In this document: piece by piece, positions 28,652-37,739 of the stretch | Position numbering within the stretch: position 1 is the first letter of the stretch | Layout: every line of letters starts with the position of its first letter | Source of the DNA: Corynebacterium qintianiae | GTDB taxonomy: Bacteria > Actinomycetota > Actinomycetes > Mycobacteriales > Mycobacteriaceae | Assembly: GCF_011038645.2 (NCBI RefSeq) | Contig: NZ_CP064955.1 | Coordinates: 186,001 to 250,000, forward strand | Length of the DNA: 64,000 nucleotides | Direction: 5' to 3' | Position numbers and translations under genes: made by a program | Notes under the pieces: model-generated | Seen by the model: the letters and a program-made list of their open reading frames with translations, nothing else | Told to the model about the DNA's origin: nothing | Databases searched by the model: none

Positions 28652-29179
28652 GTGGACGACCTTGAATGGCTGGCTACGAGGACGGGCTCAACCGCCCTCG
28701 GGGGTCGGCCGTTTGCCGTTTCCGCCCGGCACCGTGCGGGCGTGGTCGTTGAGCCCACCCGGGTGCAGGAGGCGACGCGAACCGGTGTCCCGGTGATAGC
28801 GGTGGTGGGGTTGCCGGACGGGCGCCACCACAGCGTGATCAAGGCGGCCGAGGCTCGTCTCGCAGTCGACATGGGCGCCCACGAGGTGTGGCTGGCCGTC
28901 GATGTCGACGCGGCGGGCGACAACGGGGTGCTTGCCGACGTCCTCGCGGTGCGCCAAGCCGTGGAAGCGCCGGCACGGCTGGGTTTGCTCTACCGTGACC
29001 GGCCGGAAATTGTCCGGGCCGGTGAGCTGGTGGGCGTCGACAAGCTCGTATGCGAGGCGGGGGAGCGGATTCCGGATACTGCGCTCGACGTCGCAGTGAC
29101 CGGCACGGTGGACACCGTCGAGGCGGTGGTGTCGGCGTTGGACGCCGGCGCGGGGGAGGTTTTTACAACGCCTGGTTGA
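28652..29179 (+). CDS. DeoC-like (deoxyribose-phosphate aldolase family) protein lacking the catalytic lysine
   Basis: 175 codons from GTG, shorter than DeoC (about 220). VIAVVGLPDGRHHSVIKAAEARLAVDMGAHEVWLAVDVDA follows the aldolase VVGFPxG...K..E....GA.EIDMV pattern. At the Schiff-base strand the family has D-F-(V/I)-K-T-S-T-G, whereas this protein has DKLVCEAG, so the lysine is replaced by Val by simple alignment. C. glutamicum has deoC at this locus. It is probably non-catalytic or changed in function; the 3' end overlaps the convergent LmeA-like gene by 17 bp. Confidence 0.65.
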   Translation: MDDLEWLATRTGSTALGGRPFAVSARHRAGVVVEPTRVQEATRTGVPVIAVVGLPDGRHHSVIKAAEARLAVDMGAHEVWLAVDVDAAGDNGVLADVLAVRQAVEAPARLGLLYRDRPEIVRAGELVGVDKLVCEAGERIPDTALDVAVTGTVDTVEAVVSALDAGAGEVFTTPG

Positions 29180-29939
29180 TCTCGTTGAGGTTGACGTTGT
29201 GCCCGCTCAGGGTCACCCGTAGGCCTCCCTCGATAACGGTGAAGTCTTGCACCCGCATGGATCCGAATACAACGTCCCGCATGCCCTCGCGCAGGGCCTG
29301 CGAAATGCGCTCGGCGACGCCGCCGGGAAGGTCGATGCCGAAGAGCCTGGTCGATTCGGCGGAAAATGTGAGCTGGTCGCCCTCCATTTCGGGGCGCAGG
29401 TCGATGGCGGCGAGCCCGTCAGTGAGCTGAATGGTGACAGTGCCCTCTGCGGGATTGGAAGTCACGTCGGACACGGTGACAGAGTTTTGCAACAGCTCGG
29501 TCGGGACCCCGTTAACCTGGGCAAGCGCCGATCCCAGCTGCTGCTGGAGAATCACTCTCACGAACGCGTCGGGCAGCTCGGTGGACACGTTGAGAGTGTC
29601 GGCAATTGTTCCCGCGTCCGTCATTCGGACACCGTCCATTTCCACGGTGGCGGCGGGTTGCCCGGAAAAGGATTCTCCGTCGAGCACAAGCGTCGACGGC
29701 ACCGACAGCGTCATGTGGGGAACTTTGCCCCCGAGCAGGCCCAAGGTCAACGGGGCGGACCCGAACGATACCTGAGCATCCTGCGTGGTGGGCGCTGGGG
29801 CTGCCTCCTCGAACTGCGACTCGATCTGACTGGAGATGAACGCGCGCAGCCCGAACTCCGCAACGAGGATAAGAACTAACAACGCCGCGAGAATACCGAC
29901 GAAGATCTTCCAGGCGAGTGAGCCCTTGGTTCGTTTCAT
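29163..29939 (-). CDS. LmeA-like (DUF2993) phospholipid-binding/envelope protein
   Basis: 258 codons. A single N-terminal membrane anchor (IFVGILAALLVLILVAEFGL), then a beta-rich extracytoplasmic domain with FGSAPLTLGLLGGKVPHMTLSVPS and a C-terminal FTVIEGGLRVTLSGHNVNL. This fits DUF2993, whose mycobacterial member LmeA contributes to maintenance of mannan elongation in lipoglycans. Role here inferred by family. 8 bp downstream of the methyltransferase gene and convergent with the DeoC-like gene. Confidence 0.82.
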   Translation of the reverse strand: MKRTKGSLAWKIFVGILAALLVLILVAEFGLRAFISSQIESQFEEAAPAPTTQDAQVSFGSAPLTLGLLGGKVPHMTLSVPSTLVLDGESFSGQPAATVEMDGVRMTDAGTIADTLNVSTELPDAFVRVILQQQLGSALAQVNGVPTELLQNSVTVSDVTSNPAEGTVTIQLTDGLAAIDLRPEMEGDQLTFSAESTRLFGIDLPGGVAERISQALREGMRDVVFGSMRVQDFTVIEGGLRVTLSGHNVNLNEINQAL

Positions 29940-29946
29940 GGGGCCA

Positions 29947-30756
29947 TCATACGTCTGCGACGTGCACCCAGCCGATTGTCAACGTGTTGTCCCGCAGACG
30001 GCGCCGCACCGGGTTCAGCGGCCAGCCCCGAGCCACTAGGTCCTCATGCGCGCACCGCCAGCGCACGCGCGGTCCATGGGGTGCCCAGCCGGCGGCCCGC
30101 TCCCACGCCTCGTCCGCCGCAGCGAGCAGTGCGTGGATTTTCTCACCCGGAACGTTCTTGTGTATCAGCGCCTTGGGCAGCCGCTCAGCCACGTCCGAGG
30201 GGCGGGACGCGTCCTCCGGGTCCCACGCGAGGGTGAGCGTGCGTGGGCCGTCCTGGCCCAGCAGCACCCAGGCGGCGCGCCGCCCCAGTTCGTCGCAAGT
30301 GCCCTCGATGAACAACCCGCCGGGCGCCAGGCGCGATGTCACCGTCTCCCACACCGCGGGCACATCGGCGACGTCGTACTGGCGCAAAACGTTGAACGCG
30401 CGGACCACGTGCGGGCGGTATCCGGCCAGCTCGAAGCCTCCGAGTTGGAAGCGCACGCCGTCGCGCGAGGGCAGCACCCTGTCAGGGTGAATCTCCAGCC
30501 CGACGACCTCGACGCGCGGGTTGATCTGGCGCAGCCACCCCGCCCATTCAACGGTGGTGGTGTGGGATGCGCCGTAACCCACATCCAAGGCGAGCGGCTC
30601 CGGTACCGAACGCAGCAGCGCCTGTACGTCGGGGTGGAAGCGGGTCCACCGGTCGGAGCGCCGCAGGCGGTTCACCCCCGTCGTGCCGCGGGTAATCACG
30701 CCGAAAGGCCGGTCGCGCCCTGACTGCGCGCGCAGGTTGTGGGCGTGACCGGCCAT
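29947..30756 (-). CDS. class I SAM-dependent methyltransferase-like protein
   Basis: 269 codons. LALDVGYGASHTTTVEWA is a SAM-binding motif I, followed by EVVGLEIHPDRV (motif II acidic position), and later LAPGGLFIEGTCDELGR like motif VI. The N-terminal GVITRGTTGVNRLRRSDRW is typical for the corynebacterial member. Substrate unknown. Between DUF2505 and LmeA-like genes on the same strand with short gaps, so an operon is likely. Confidence 0.78.
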   Translation of the reverse strand: MAGHAHNLRAQSGRDRPFGVITRGTTGVNRLRRSDRWTRFHPDVQALLRSVPEPLALDVGYGASHTTTVEWAGWLRQINPRVEVVGLEIHPDRVLPSRDGVRFQLGGFELAGYRPHVVRAFNVLRQYDVADVPAVWETVTSRLAPGGLFIEGTCDELGRRAAWVLLGQDGPRTLTLAWDPEDASRPSDVAERLPKALIHKNVPGEKIHALLAAADEAWERAAGWAPHGPRVRWRCAHEDLVARGWPLNPVRRRLRDNTLTIGWVHVADV

Positions 30757-30774
30757 GGAGGTGAAACGGAAAGA

Positions 30775-31266
30775 CTAGAGGTTATCGGTGATCCACTGCT
30801 CGGTGAGCTTGGCCTCGTTGGAGAAGATCTCCTCGAGCGCCTCACCGACCTTCGGCTCTAGTGCGGCACCCATGAACGGGATGGAGACCTTGGCTTCGTT
30901 GGCGTAGGCCAGGGTGGTGGTCTCGCCGGCACCGGTCAAGGTGATGTCTCCGTTGAAGTCCACTGGGGTGCCCTTGACGTCGCCGGTGTAATCGAGCTTG
31001 GCGGTTTCGCCCTCGAGCGCGCCGATGTTGACGGTGCGCTTGAGTTTGAGGTCCTGGGAGATCATGGCTTGCGCGGCCTCGGGCAGGATGGACTTCGGGA
31101 GCACCTCGAAAAGGGTGACGGAGTTGCCGTCGAATTCCTTGAGGGTGCCCGGCTCCGGGGAGAGCTTCTCGGCGATGAACTCCCAGTACTCCTTGGTGGA
31201 CAGTGCCTGGTGCACCTTTGCGGCGGGGTGGTTGACGGTAACGGTTACTTCGCTGTGTGCGGTCAT
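30775..31266 (-). CDS. DUF2505 domain protein
   Basis: 163 codons. Starts with VTVNHPAAKVHQALSTKEYWEFIAEKL, an SRPBCC-like opening, then paired beta strands (VPSI-type KLDYTGDVKGTPVDFNGDITL) and a C-terminal helix, as in DUF2505 proteins. Cytoplasmic, function unknown. Divergent from murB by 24 bp; the start GTG/ATG at 31266 is set by the family start. Confidence 0.8.
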   Translation of the reverse strand: MTAHSEVTVTVNHPAAKVHQALSTKEYWEFIAEKLSPEPGTLKEFDGNSVTLFEVLPKSILPEAAQAMISQDLKLKRTVNIGALEGETAKLDYTGDVKGTPVDFNGDITLTGAGETTTLAYANEAKVSIPFMGAALEPKVGEALEEIFSNEAKLTEQWITDNL

Positions 31267-31290
31267 GGGTCACAGACTACCGTGGTAGGG

Positions 31291-32298
31291 GTGTCCGATT
31301 CATCTTTTGCCTCCCTCACTACCCTGCGCGTCGGTGGCGAGCCGCGCGCAATAATCCGCTGCACGAGTGCGGAGCAGCTCGCAGAAACAGTCGCCGCGCT
31401 TGACGCCGCTGGGGAGGAGCTGCTGGTTGTTGGCGGAGGATCCAACCTTGTCGTGGCAGACGGCCCGCTTGATCTCACGGCCGTCATCGTGGCCAACGGG
31501 GGGATCTCGCTTGTCGACGCCACCACGGTGCGTGCCGGTGCCGGCGCCGTGTGGGACGATGTGGTGGCGTTCGCCGTGAGCCACGGCCTCGGGGGAATCG
31601 AGGCGCTCAGCGGCATCCCCGGTTCCGCGGGCGCCACGCCGGTGCAGAACGTGGGCGCCTACGGCGCCGAGATCTCGGACGTGCTCACCCGGGTGCGCCT
31701 GTGGAACCGCCGGACCGGGGTGGATGAATGGGTCCCCGCCGAGTCCCTCGATCTGGCGTACCGCTACTCCAATCTGAAGTTCACCGCCCGCGCCGTTGTG
31801 CTCGAAATTGAGCTGCGCCTGCGGCCTGCTGAGCTCTCGGCGCCCCTGCGTCACCTCGGCGGGGAACGCCTCCCGCTGGTGCAGGCCCGCGCAAACATCG
31901 TAGAGACGCGACGGTCGAAGGGCATGGTTCTCGACACCGCGGACCACGACACGTGGTCCGCCGGATCGTTCTTCACCAACCCGATCGTGGCGACGGAGTG
32001 TGCCGACACCATCGCCGCCGAGGTGGGGGAGGCCGGCATGCCGCGCTTCGCGCAGCCTGACGGGCGCGAGAAGCTGTCTGCGGCGTGGCTCATCGAGCGC
32101 GCAGGGTTCCCGCGGGGCTATCCCGGCGCGTGCGCACCGGCGCGCCTGAGTACGAAGCACACCCTGGCGCTGACCAACCGCGGAAGCGCCACCTCAGACG
32201 ACATTGTGGCTCTCGCCCGAGACGTGCGGGCGGGCGTCGAGAAGCGTTTCGGCGTCATCCTCGAGCCCGAACCCGTCTGGGTGGGAGTGGGGATTTAG
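31291..32298 (+). CDS. murB: UDP-N-acetylenolpyruvoylglucosamine reductase
   Basis: 335 codons from GTG at 31291; the frame is open upstream but the upstream part overlaps the divergent DUF2505 gene. FAD-binding VVGGGSNLVVADGP, IEALSGIPGSAGATPVQNVGAYGAE and the C-terminal Ser/Glu region (SAGSFFTNPIV) are diagnostic. Reduces enolpyruvyl-UDP-GlcNAc to UDP-MurNAc in peptidoglycan synthesis. No good ribosome site; a leaderless start is possible. The 3' end overlaps the convergent acyl-CoA ligase by 4 bp. Confidence 0.93.
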   Translation: MSDSSFASLTTLRVGGEPRAIIRCTSAEQLAETVAALDAAGEELLVVGGGSNLVVADGPLDLTAVIVANGGISLVDATTVRAGAGAVWDDVVAFAVSHGLGGIEALSGIPGSAGATPVQNVGAYGAEISDVLTRVRLWNRRTGVDEWVPAESLDLAYRYSNLKFTARAVVLEIELRLRPAELSAPLRHLGGERLPLVQARANIVETRRSKGMVLDTADHDTWSAGSFFTNPIVATECADTIAAEVGEAGMPRFAQPDGREKLSAAWLIERAGFPRGYPGACAPARLSTKHTLALTNRGSATSDDIVALARDVRAGVEKRFGVILEPEPVWVGVGI

Positions 32299-34001
32299 GT
32301 TTCGATCATCTCGAGCAGATCGGCCTGGACCTCTCGCCGGCGGATCTTGCCCATCTGATCGCGGGCGAGCTCCTCGAAGTGGTAAAAGGTGCGGGGAACC
32401 TTGTACGGCGTGAGGTTCGCGCGGGCGAACGCGCGCAGGTTGTCAGGGTCGAGCTCGGCGCCTTCCCGCAGCGTCACGCAGGCCACGACGTCCTCCGACC
32501 CGTCAGTGCGGGGGCGGCCGACGACGGCGACGTCCTCGACAGCCTTGTGCTTACGCAGGACCTCTTCGACCTCGGCGGGGTAGACGTTGAAGCCGCCGGT
32601 GATGATGAGCTCCTTGATACGGGACACCAGCTTGATAAACCCGTCCGCCTCCATCACACCCATGTCACCGGTGCGGAACCAGCCGTCGTGGAATGCCTTC
32701 TCGGTAGCTTCAGTGTTGTTGAGATAGCCCTTGAACACCTGCGGGCCGCGGGCGAGGATTTCACCCGCCTCCCCGTACGGCATGTCTTCATCGAGGTTGT
32801 CGGGATTAGCGATGCGGATATCGGTGTCAGGGAAGGGAATACCGATGTAACCGGGACGGCGGTCGGCGCTCTCCGGGTTGCCGACCAGGATGGGCGATGT
32901 CTCCGTGAGACCGTAACCCTCGACCAGGCGGCCGCCGGTGAGCTCATCCCACTCGTCGATGACCGATACGGGCAGCGAGGACGCGCCCGAGAATCCGATG
33001 GACAGGCACGAGAGGTCGATGTTGTCGTCCTTGGCCTGCTGGACAATGCGTTCGAAGAGCGTCGGCACTCCGGGCATGAACGTCGGCGAGTGCTTCTTGA
33101 TGGCCTTGAGCACCAGGTCGATCTTCGGGGCGGGCAGAAGCACGATCTCGCTGCCGATGACGAAGGGTAGGGTCAGCGAGAAGGTTAGGCCGTAGGCGTG
33201 GAAGAACGGCAGGGTGGCGAGCATGCGCTGATCCGCCTCTTGGAAAGACTTGACCCAGGCCTCGCCCTGGATCGCGTTGGCCAGCAAGTTTCGGTGGGTA
33301 AGCACGGCGCCCTTCGGGCGACCTGTTGTGCCGGAGGTGTAGAGGATCAGCGCCGGGGAGTCGGGATTGGATTCCGCGTGGGCCGTGAAGTCACCGCCTT
33401 CACCGCCGATGGCTGTGCCAGTCAGAGCCTCCCACGGGAGCGTTCCCCAGGCCGGTCCGGTGAGCTGGGCACGGGCCTCCTTTACCTTGGCCAACGGGAT
33501 GCGCAGCGCCATGCGCGTGGTCCACGGCATGGCTAGGGTCATGTCGACGCTGACGATCGTTTCGAGCTCCGTAGTGGCGCGGAGTTCACCGGCAACGTCC
33601 GAGACCTTGTCCCACACGACTGCCACGCGTGCACCGTGGTCCTGGAACTGCGGCCGCAGCTCCGCAGCAGTGTAGAGCGGGTTGTGCTCGACGACGACGC
33701 CGCCGAGCAACTGCACCGCATAAAACGCGGCGACGTGCTGGGGGCAGTTCGGGAGCATGATCGCGACCCGGTCGCCTGGTTTGACGCCGAGCGCGGAGAG
33801 GCCAGCAGCAGCGCGACGGACCTGGGCATCCAGCTCGGCGAAGGTCATCCCGCGCCCGAAGAATCGGGTGGCGGGCTTGTTTCCGTTCGCCTCTAGATTG
33901 CCGGCGTAGATACCCGGAAGGGTGGCGGTTCCATAGTCCAGAGAGTGGGGGGTCCACTCGGTATAGGACTCGAGCCAGGGTTTCGAAGTGTTGGAAGGCA
34001 T
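32295..34001 (-). CDS. long-chain acyl-CoA ligase (FadD family), copy 1
   Basis: 568 codons. Adenylate-forming motifs: P-loop LYTSGTTGRPKG, EGYGLTETSP, the RTGDMG hinge aspartate and the C-terminal ...ITGGFNVYPAEVEEVL lysine region ending DQMGKIRRREVQ. N-terminus KPWLESYTEWTPHSLDYG is shared with the two paralogues at 34041 and 38003. Activates fatty acids to acyl-CoA via acyl-AMP; chain length cannot be deduced. No signal peptide. Confidence 0.93.
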   Translation of the reverse strand: MPSNTSKPWLESYTEWTPHSLDYGTATLPGIYAGNLEANGNKPATRFFGRGMTFAELDAQVRRAAAGLSALGVKPGDRVAIMLPNCPQHVAAFYAVQLLGGVVVEHNPLYTAAELRPQFQDHGARVAVVWDKVSDVAGELRATTELETIVSVDMTLAMPWTTRMALRIPLAKVKEARAQLTGPAWGTLPWEALTGTAIGGEGGDFTAHAESNPDSPALILYTSGTTGRPKGAVLTHRNLLANAIQGEAWVKSFQEADQRMLATLPFFHAYGLTFSLTLPFVIGSEIVLLPAPKIDLVLKAIKKHSPTFMPGVPTLFERIVQQAKDDNIDLSCLSIGFSGASSLPVSVIDEWDELTGGRLVEGYGLTETSPILVGNPESADRRPGYIGIPFPDTDIRIANPDNLDEDMPYGEAGEILARGPQVFKGYLNNTEATEKAFHDGWFRTGDMGVMEADGFIKLVSRIKELIITGGFNVYPAEVEEVLRKHKAVEDVAVVGRPRTDGSEDVVACVTLREGAELDPDNLRAFARANLTPYKVPRTFYHFEELARDQMGKIRRREVQADLLEMIET

Positions 34002-34040
34002 GCGCCCGAGTATATCCCGGTTTCCTACGGTCCCGTAGCT

Positions 34041-35744
34041 TTAAAACTGTGCAGTTCCCGCTTCCAGCATGTCGAGCAGGGTTTTTTGGACTTGCTTACG
34101 GCGGATTTTGCCGGTTTGGTCGCGGTTGAGCTCCTCGAAATGGTAGAAGGTGCGCGGGACTTTGTAGGCGGTGAGGCGTTCACGGGCGTAGGTTTGGAGC
34201 CCTTCGGGGTCGAGGGGCGCGCCTTCGTGGAGGGTGACGCAGGCGACAACGTCTTCGGAGCCATCGGTGCGGGGGCGGCCGACGATGGCGATGTCGTCGA
34301 TGTCGGGGTGGTGCTTGAGCACTTGTTCGACCTCGTCGGGGTAGACGTTGAATCCGCCGGTGATGATCATTTCCTTGATGCGGGCGACGAGACGGATGAA
34401 GCCGTCCTCCTCCATCACGCCCATGTCGCCGGTGCGGAAGAAGCCGTCGTGGAACGCTTTTTCATTTGCTTCCGGCTTGTTGAGGTAACCGGAGAAGACT
34501 TGGGGGCCGCGGGCGAGGACCTCACCGGGTTCGCCGTCGGGCACAGTTTCTGCGGGGTTGTCCGGGTTGGCGATGCGGATCTCCGTGTCCGGGAACGGCA
34601 CGCCGATGTAACCGGGGCGGCGGTTGCCGTCAAGCGGGTTGGCGGTGAGGATCGGAGAGGTCTCGGTGAGGCCGTAGCCTTCCACGAGGCGTCCTCCGGT
34701 GGCCTTCTCCCACTTCTCCAGTGTCGCAGTCGGCAGGGTAGCTGCCCCGGAAAACGAATAGCGGATGGAGGTGATGTCCTTCTTGTTCTCAATCGCCCAG
34801 TCAGAGATGCGTTCGTACAGGGTGGGGACACCCGGCAGCATTGTCGGTTTTGTCTTTTCGATGGCGTTGAACATCAGCTCCGGCTTCGGAGCCGGAACGA
34901 GCACAATCTGCGCCCCCACGGCGAAGCCGATCGCGAAGTTGAGGGTCAAGCCGTAGACGTGAAACAGAGGGAGAACGGCGAAGATGCGCTCCTCCTGCTC
35001 GCCGAAGTTGCCGAACCACTCCAAGCCGGCGACGACGTTCGCGTTGAGGTTGGCGTGCGTCAGGGGAGCGCCCTTCGGGGAACCGGTCGTGCCGGACGTG
35101 TACAGGATGAAAGCGATGTCATCCTGGGTGACCTCCACGGTCTCGCGGTTCGGCTCGTTCTGAAGCAGTCGCGACCACGGGATCGTTCCTTCGGCGGGGC
35201 CGGTAAGCTCGGCGCGCTTCTTCTTGATGGAGCCCAGCGGCAGACCGAGCACCGTCCGTAGGTGCCACGGCATGGCGTCAATCATGTTGACGGTGACAAC
35301 CTTCTCCAGCGGCGTGGTGCGCGCGAGCTCCTTGTACACCGGCGATGCCTTGTCCCACGCGATGACGATCTTTGCTCCGTGGTCCTCGAACTGCTCCTGC
35401 AGCTCGTACGCGGTGTAGAGCGGGTTGTGCTGGACGACGGTGGCGCCGAGACTGTGGACCGCCAGAATGGAAACGACGTGCTGCGGGCAGTTCGGCAATG
35501 CGATGGCGACGCGGTCACCCTTCTCTACGCCGAGTCCGGTCAACCCGTTAGCGATGCGCCGCACCTGGTCGTCCACCTCACCGTAGGTGAGTTCCTTGCC
35601 CATGAACCAGGTGAATTTCCTGTCGCGGTGCTCGGAGACCGCATCGTTGAAGCGGGAAACCAGGGTGTCGTTGCCGTAGGCCAGTTGCGGACTGGTCCAT
35701 TGCGCGTAGTGCCGCAGCCAAGCTTTGTTCTCGTACGCCCCCAT
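34041..35744 (-). CDS. long-chain acyl-CoA ligase (FadD family), copy 2
   Basis: 567 codons from the ATG at 35744, which has AGGAGGT 8 nt upstream; an ATG six codons earlier overlaps that site and is rejected. LYTSGTTGSPKG, EGYGLTETSP, RTGDMG and QTGKIRRKQVQ are intact. Strongly similar to the flanking paralogues over the whole length, so this is a tandem family expansion. Same reaction as copy 1; specificity unknown. Confidence 0.93.
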   Translation of the reverse strand: MGAYENKAWLRHYAQWTSPQLAYGNDTLVSRFNDAVSEHRDRKFTWFMGKELTYGEVDDQVRRIANGLTGLGVEKGDRVAIALPNCPQHVVSILAVHSLGATVVQHNPLYTAYELQEQFEDHGAKIVIAWDKASPVYKELARTTPLEKVVTVNMIDAMPWHLRTVLGLPLGSIKKKRAELTGPAEGTIPWSRLLQNEPNRETVEVTQDDIAFILYTSGTTGSPKGAPLTHANLNANVVAGLEWFGNFGEQEERIFAVLPLFHVYGLTLNFAIGFAVGAQIVLVPAPKPELMFNAIEKTKPTMLPGVPTLYERISDWAIENKKDITSIRYSFSGAATLPTATLEKWEKATGGRLVEGYGLTETSPILTANPLDGNRRPGYIGVPFPDTEIRIANPDNPAETVPDGEPGEVLARGPQVFSGYLNKPEANEKAFHDGFFRTGDMGVMEEDGFIRLVARIKEMIITGGFNVYPDEVEQVLKHHPDIDDIAIVGRPRTDGSEDVVACVTLHEGAPLDPEGLQTYARERLTAYKVPRTFYHFEELNRDQTGKIRRKQVQKTLLDMLEAGTAQF

Positions 35745-35762
35745 CGCGAGCGACCTCCTCAT

Positions 35763-36270
35763 TAGTTGTGCCTATCTAACTGGTGTGGCGCTCATCCTAC
35801 CTACCGTTCGGAGTGGCATGTGCGGATTTCAAGACATATCTTTTCACCCGCGTAGGCTGGGAGCCTGAAATTTTCGGTTGTCTCGGGAGGCATTACTCCA
35901 CCTGGGCGGGTTTCTGGACCACCGTTCGAACTTCGCCCACCGGTTTACTTGGCATAGCAGATAAGAAAACCAGCGAGATTCTACTAATTCATTTCAGAGA
36001 CTGACGATGACCTACAGCTCGGGTTCTTACGCGCTTCACTGTGACAATCAGCGGTAACCAGAGTTCCTGAAGCGTTCCAGTCACTAATCTCTACTTTGCT
36101 GTCTTACCCAAGGATGAGTCAGGTGACCATCAGCAATAGGCGTGAGAAGTTAGACGTGACAAACGTACGGGATACGGATGGTTTGCCCATTGGTTCGTTG
36201 CAGCTAGATCTACGGTGTCAGTGTGCGTGTGATGCATGAGGGGAGCATGGGCAATTCTTAAAAACTTCTG
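35763..36270. other. AT-richer stretch with no supported gene (islet left part)
   Basis: 508 bp between the second acyl-CoA ligase and the small gene at 36271. Base composition falls visibly below that of the ligase genes. A 73-codon open frame at 35783 has no ribosome site or recognisable motif. No inverted repeat or IS end was found. It seems to be remnant foreign DNA and the left part of an islet that runs to about 37.9 kb. Confidence 0.6.
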
Positions 36271-36711
36271 TTAGCCATTCCTACCGATGTCCCTTATGGA
36301 TACGTGACCTGTAAGGTTTTCTCCCGGAAAACAGATGGGACTTTTTCCGAGATTTTCTCGTCTTTCATTGATGGAAAACACGAAATGAGAAAATTGAGGA
36401 ACGATCTGCACCGCTGGGAAATCCTCCCTCAACTTATACGTGATGTCCCAGCCCTTGTCGTACCACCGAAACCGATCGAAGTCCTCTTTCCACTGAGGTC
36501 GCTCGCGAAAGCTGTCGGGTTTATCGATGAAATTTAAACTGAATTCTCTCGTCCACTCAAGGATCTCGTTTCCCAAAGCAGGTTCTATACCTAAATCCTC
36601 GGGAAGATAGTAGGCCCTTCCTTCGAAACCGTTGACTGCTAGTTCTTTAGAAGCCCACAAGGAACTTGGGTGGCCAAATTCTGGCCAAAGGATAATTTTC
36701 CGGGGTTCCAT
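36271..36711 (-). CDS. small soluble protein, candidate immunity protein for second LGFP toxin-like gene
   Basis: 146 codons, low GC compared with neighbours, no signal peptide. Residues EPRKIILWPEFGHPSSLWASKE and KEDFDRFRWYDKGWDITYKLREDFP give an aromatic-rich, mixed alpha/beta protein; no family recognised and no similarity by eye to the candidate immunity protein at 9649. It lies 109 bp downstream of the LGFP-repeat remnant on the same strand. No clear Shine-Dalgarno sequence. Immunity role is inferred from position only. Confidence 0.5.
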   Translation of the reverse strand: MEPRKIILWPEFGHPSSLWASKELAVNGFEGRAYYLPEDLGIEPALGNEILEWTREFSLNFIDKPDSFRERPQWKEDFDRFRWYDKGWDITYKLREDFPAVQIVPQFSHFVFSINERRENLGKSPICFPGENLTGHVSIRDIGRNG

Positions 36712-36820
36712 GAAGCTAGGCTATCGTCAGCTTTACTGCCATAAAAGTGGAAGCCCCTTGACGCATCTTGCCCATTCTGTCGAGTACTCATCGTCTCCTG
36801 CCCACGCGGTAACAAACTCG

Positions 36821-37735
36821 TTAGTTTCGTTGCGGGCAATTGCCAAGACCGGGTCGATCAAGGTCCTCCGCTGGGAAAGTGTAGGAGACGCATCTCAGAA
36901 AATCATACCACTCTTTCCTAGTTAGAGGATAATTCGCAAAATGGCCCGGATGTCCCCCGACCTCCGGATTAGGCGCCATGTGTGTGCGGAATCGTCTGCA
37001 ATCCAGGGTCACCATACCTTTGCCCGGTACTCGCCACGCAGCTAGTTTCGTATCTGCTGGAAGCTCGTATTCAATACATGGGAGAACGCGCTCCTGGTAA
37101 TTTTCGCGCGCTTCATCGTCATCAAAAGTTTCTGCTTGGAGGACGGAGGAACCAACGACGGGAGCGAAAATCGGCCAGTAGAGGTCCTTGGTTATTTGGG
37201 ACACACCCGTCAATTTTCCGCCCATAAACTCCTGTTCCTGCCAGAAGCTATCTTGTGCAACCGGATCCCCTATGGGGTACCCCAAAAGCCCTTTTTCAAA
37301 TCCCTGTTCAGTGTACTGAAGCAGAAATGTTCCGCTCACCGGATGTGCTCCGTGTTGTGGTGTCCAGTAGATCATTCCGCCTTCGAAGACGTTGTAGCGT
37401 CCGATTCCGTCTGGGGTGGTCAGCTCATCACTGATGGGAAAGCCAAGATCCCTGTTGTGTCCACCCATGGACTGCCACTTGTCGTAGATAGCTCCCTGGA
37501 TGCTGGCCTGTGTAGCGGGTAGTGCATTATGCGTGTAGACGTGTCCGCCCTCAAAGTGTTGGACGTACCACTGGTTGCCCAGTGAGATGTCGCTGGTGGT
37601 GGGGTAGCCGAGAAACCCGTTTTCCCATCCGTGCCGCTGCCACACCCGTGACACTGGGACACTGACACTGTGCGCACCCGTACGAGGATGCAGTAGATGA
37701 ATCCATTGATAAACTCTCCTACGTACAGAGTGTCA
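36821..37735 (-). pseudogene. LGFP-repeat toxin-like protein, 5'-truncated and frameshifted near 37690
   Basis: About 278 codons from 37654 encode LGFP repeats (WENGFLGYP, GAIYDKWQSMGGHNRDLGFP, DGIGRYNVFEGGMIYWTPQHGAH) that follow the same order as the protein at 8030-9633. Upstream, FINGFIYW followed by HPRTGAHSV is readable only if one G is added in TACTGCATCC, so the frame is broken; homology stops near 37735, leaving no signal peptide. The last ~110 residues (from about KDLYWPIFAPVVG) are unlike the tail of the first LGFP protein and contain Cys residues and HPGHFANYPLTRKEWYDFLRC. It appears to be the silent 3' part of a second toxin with a different tip. Confidence 0.75.
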
Positions 37736-37739
37736 GGAC

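Noticed and set aside
35783..36004. 73-codon open frame in the islet
   Set aside because: No ribosome site, no motif, Trp/Cys-rich composition; probably random.
36304..36537. 77-codon plus-strand open frame opposite the candidate immunity gene
   Set aside because: Antisense of the better-supported 146-codon gene that lies on the same strand as, and directly behind, the LGFP remnant.
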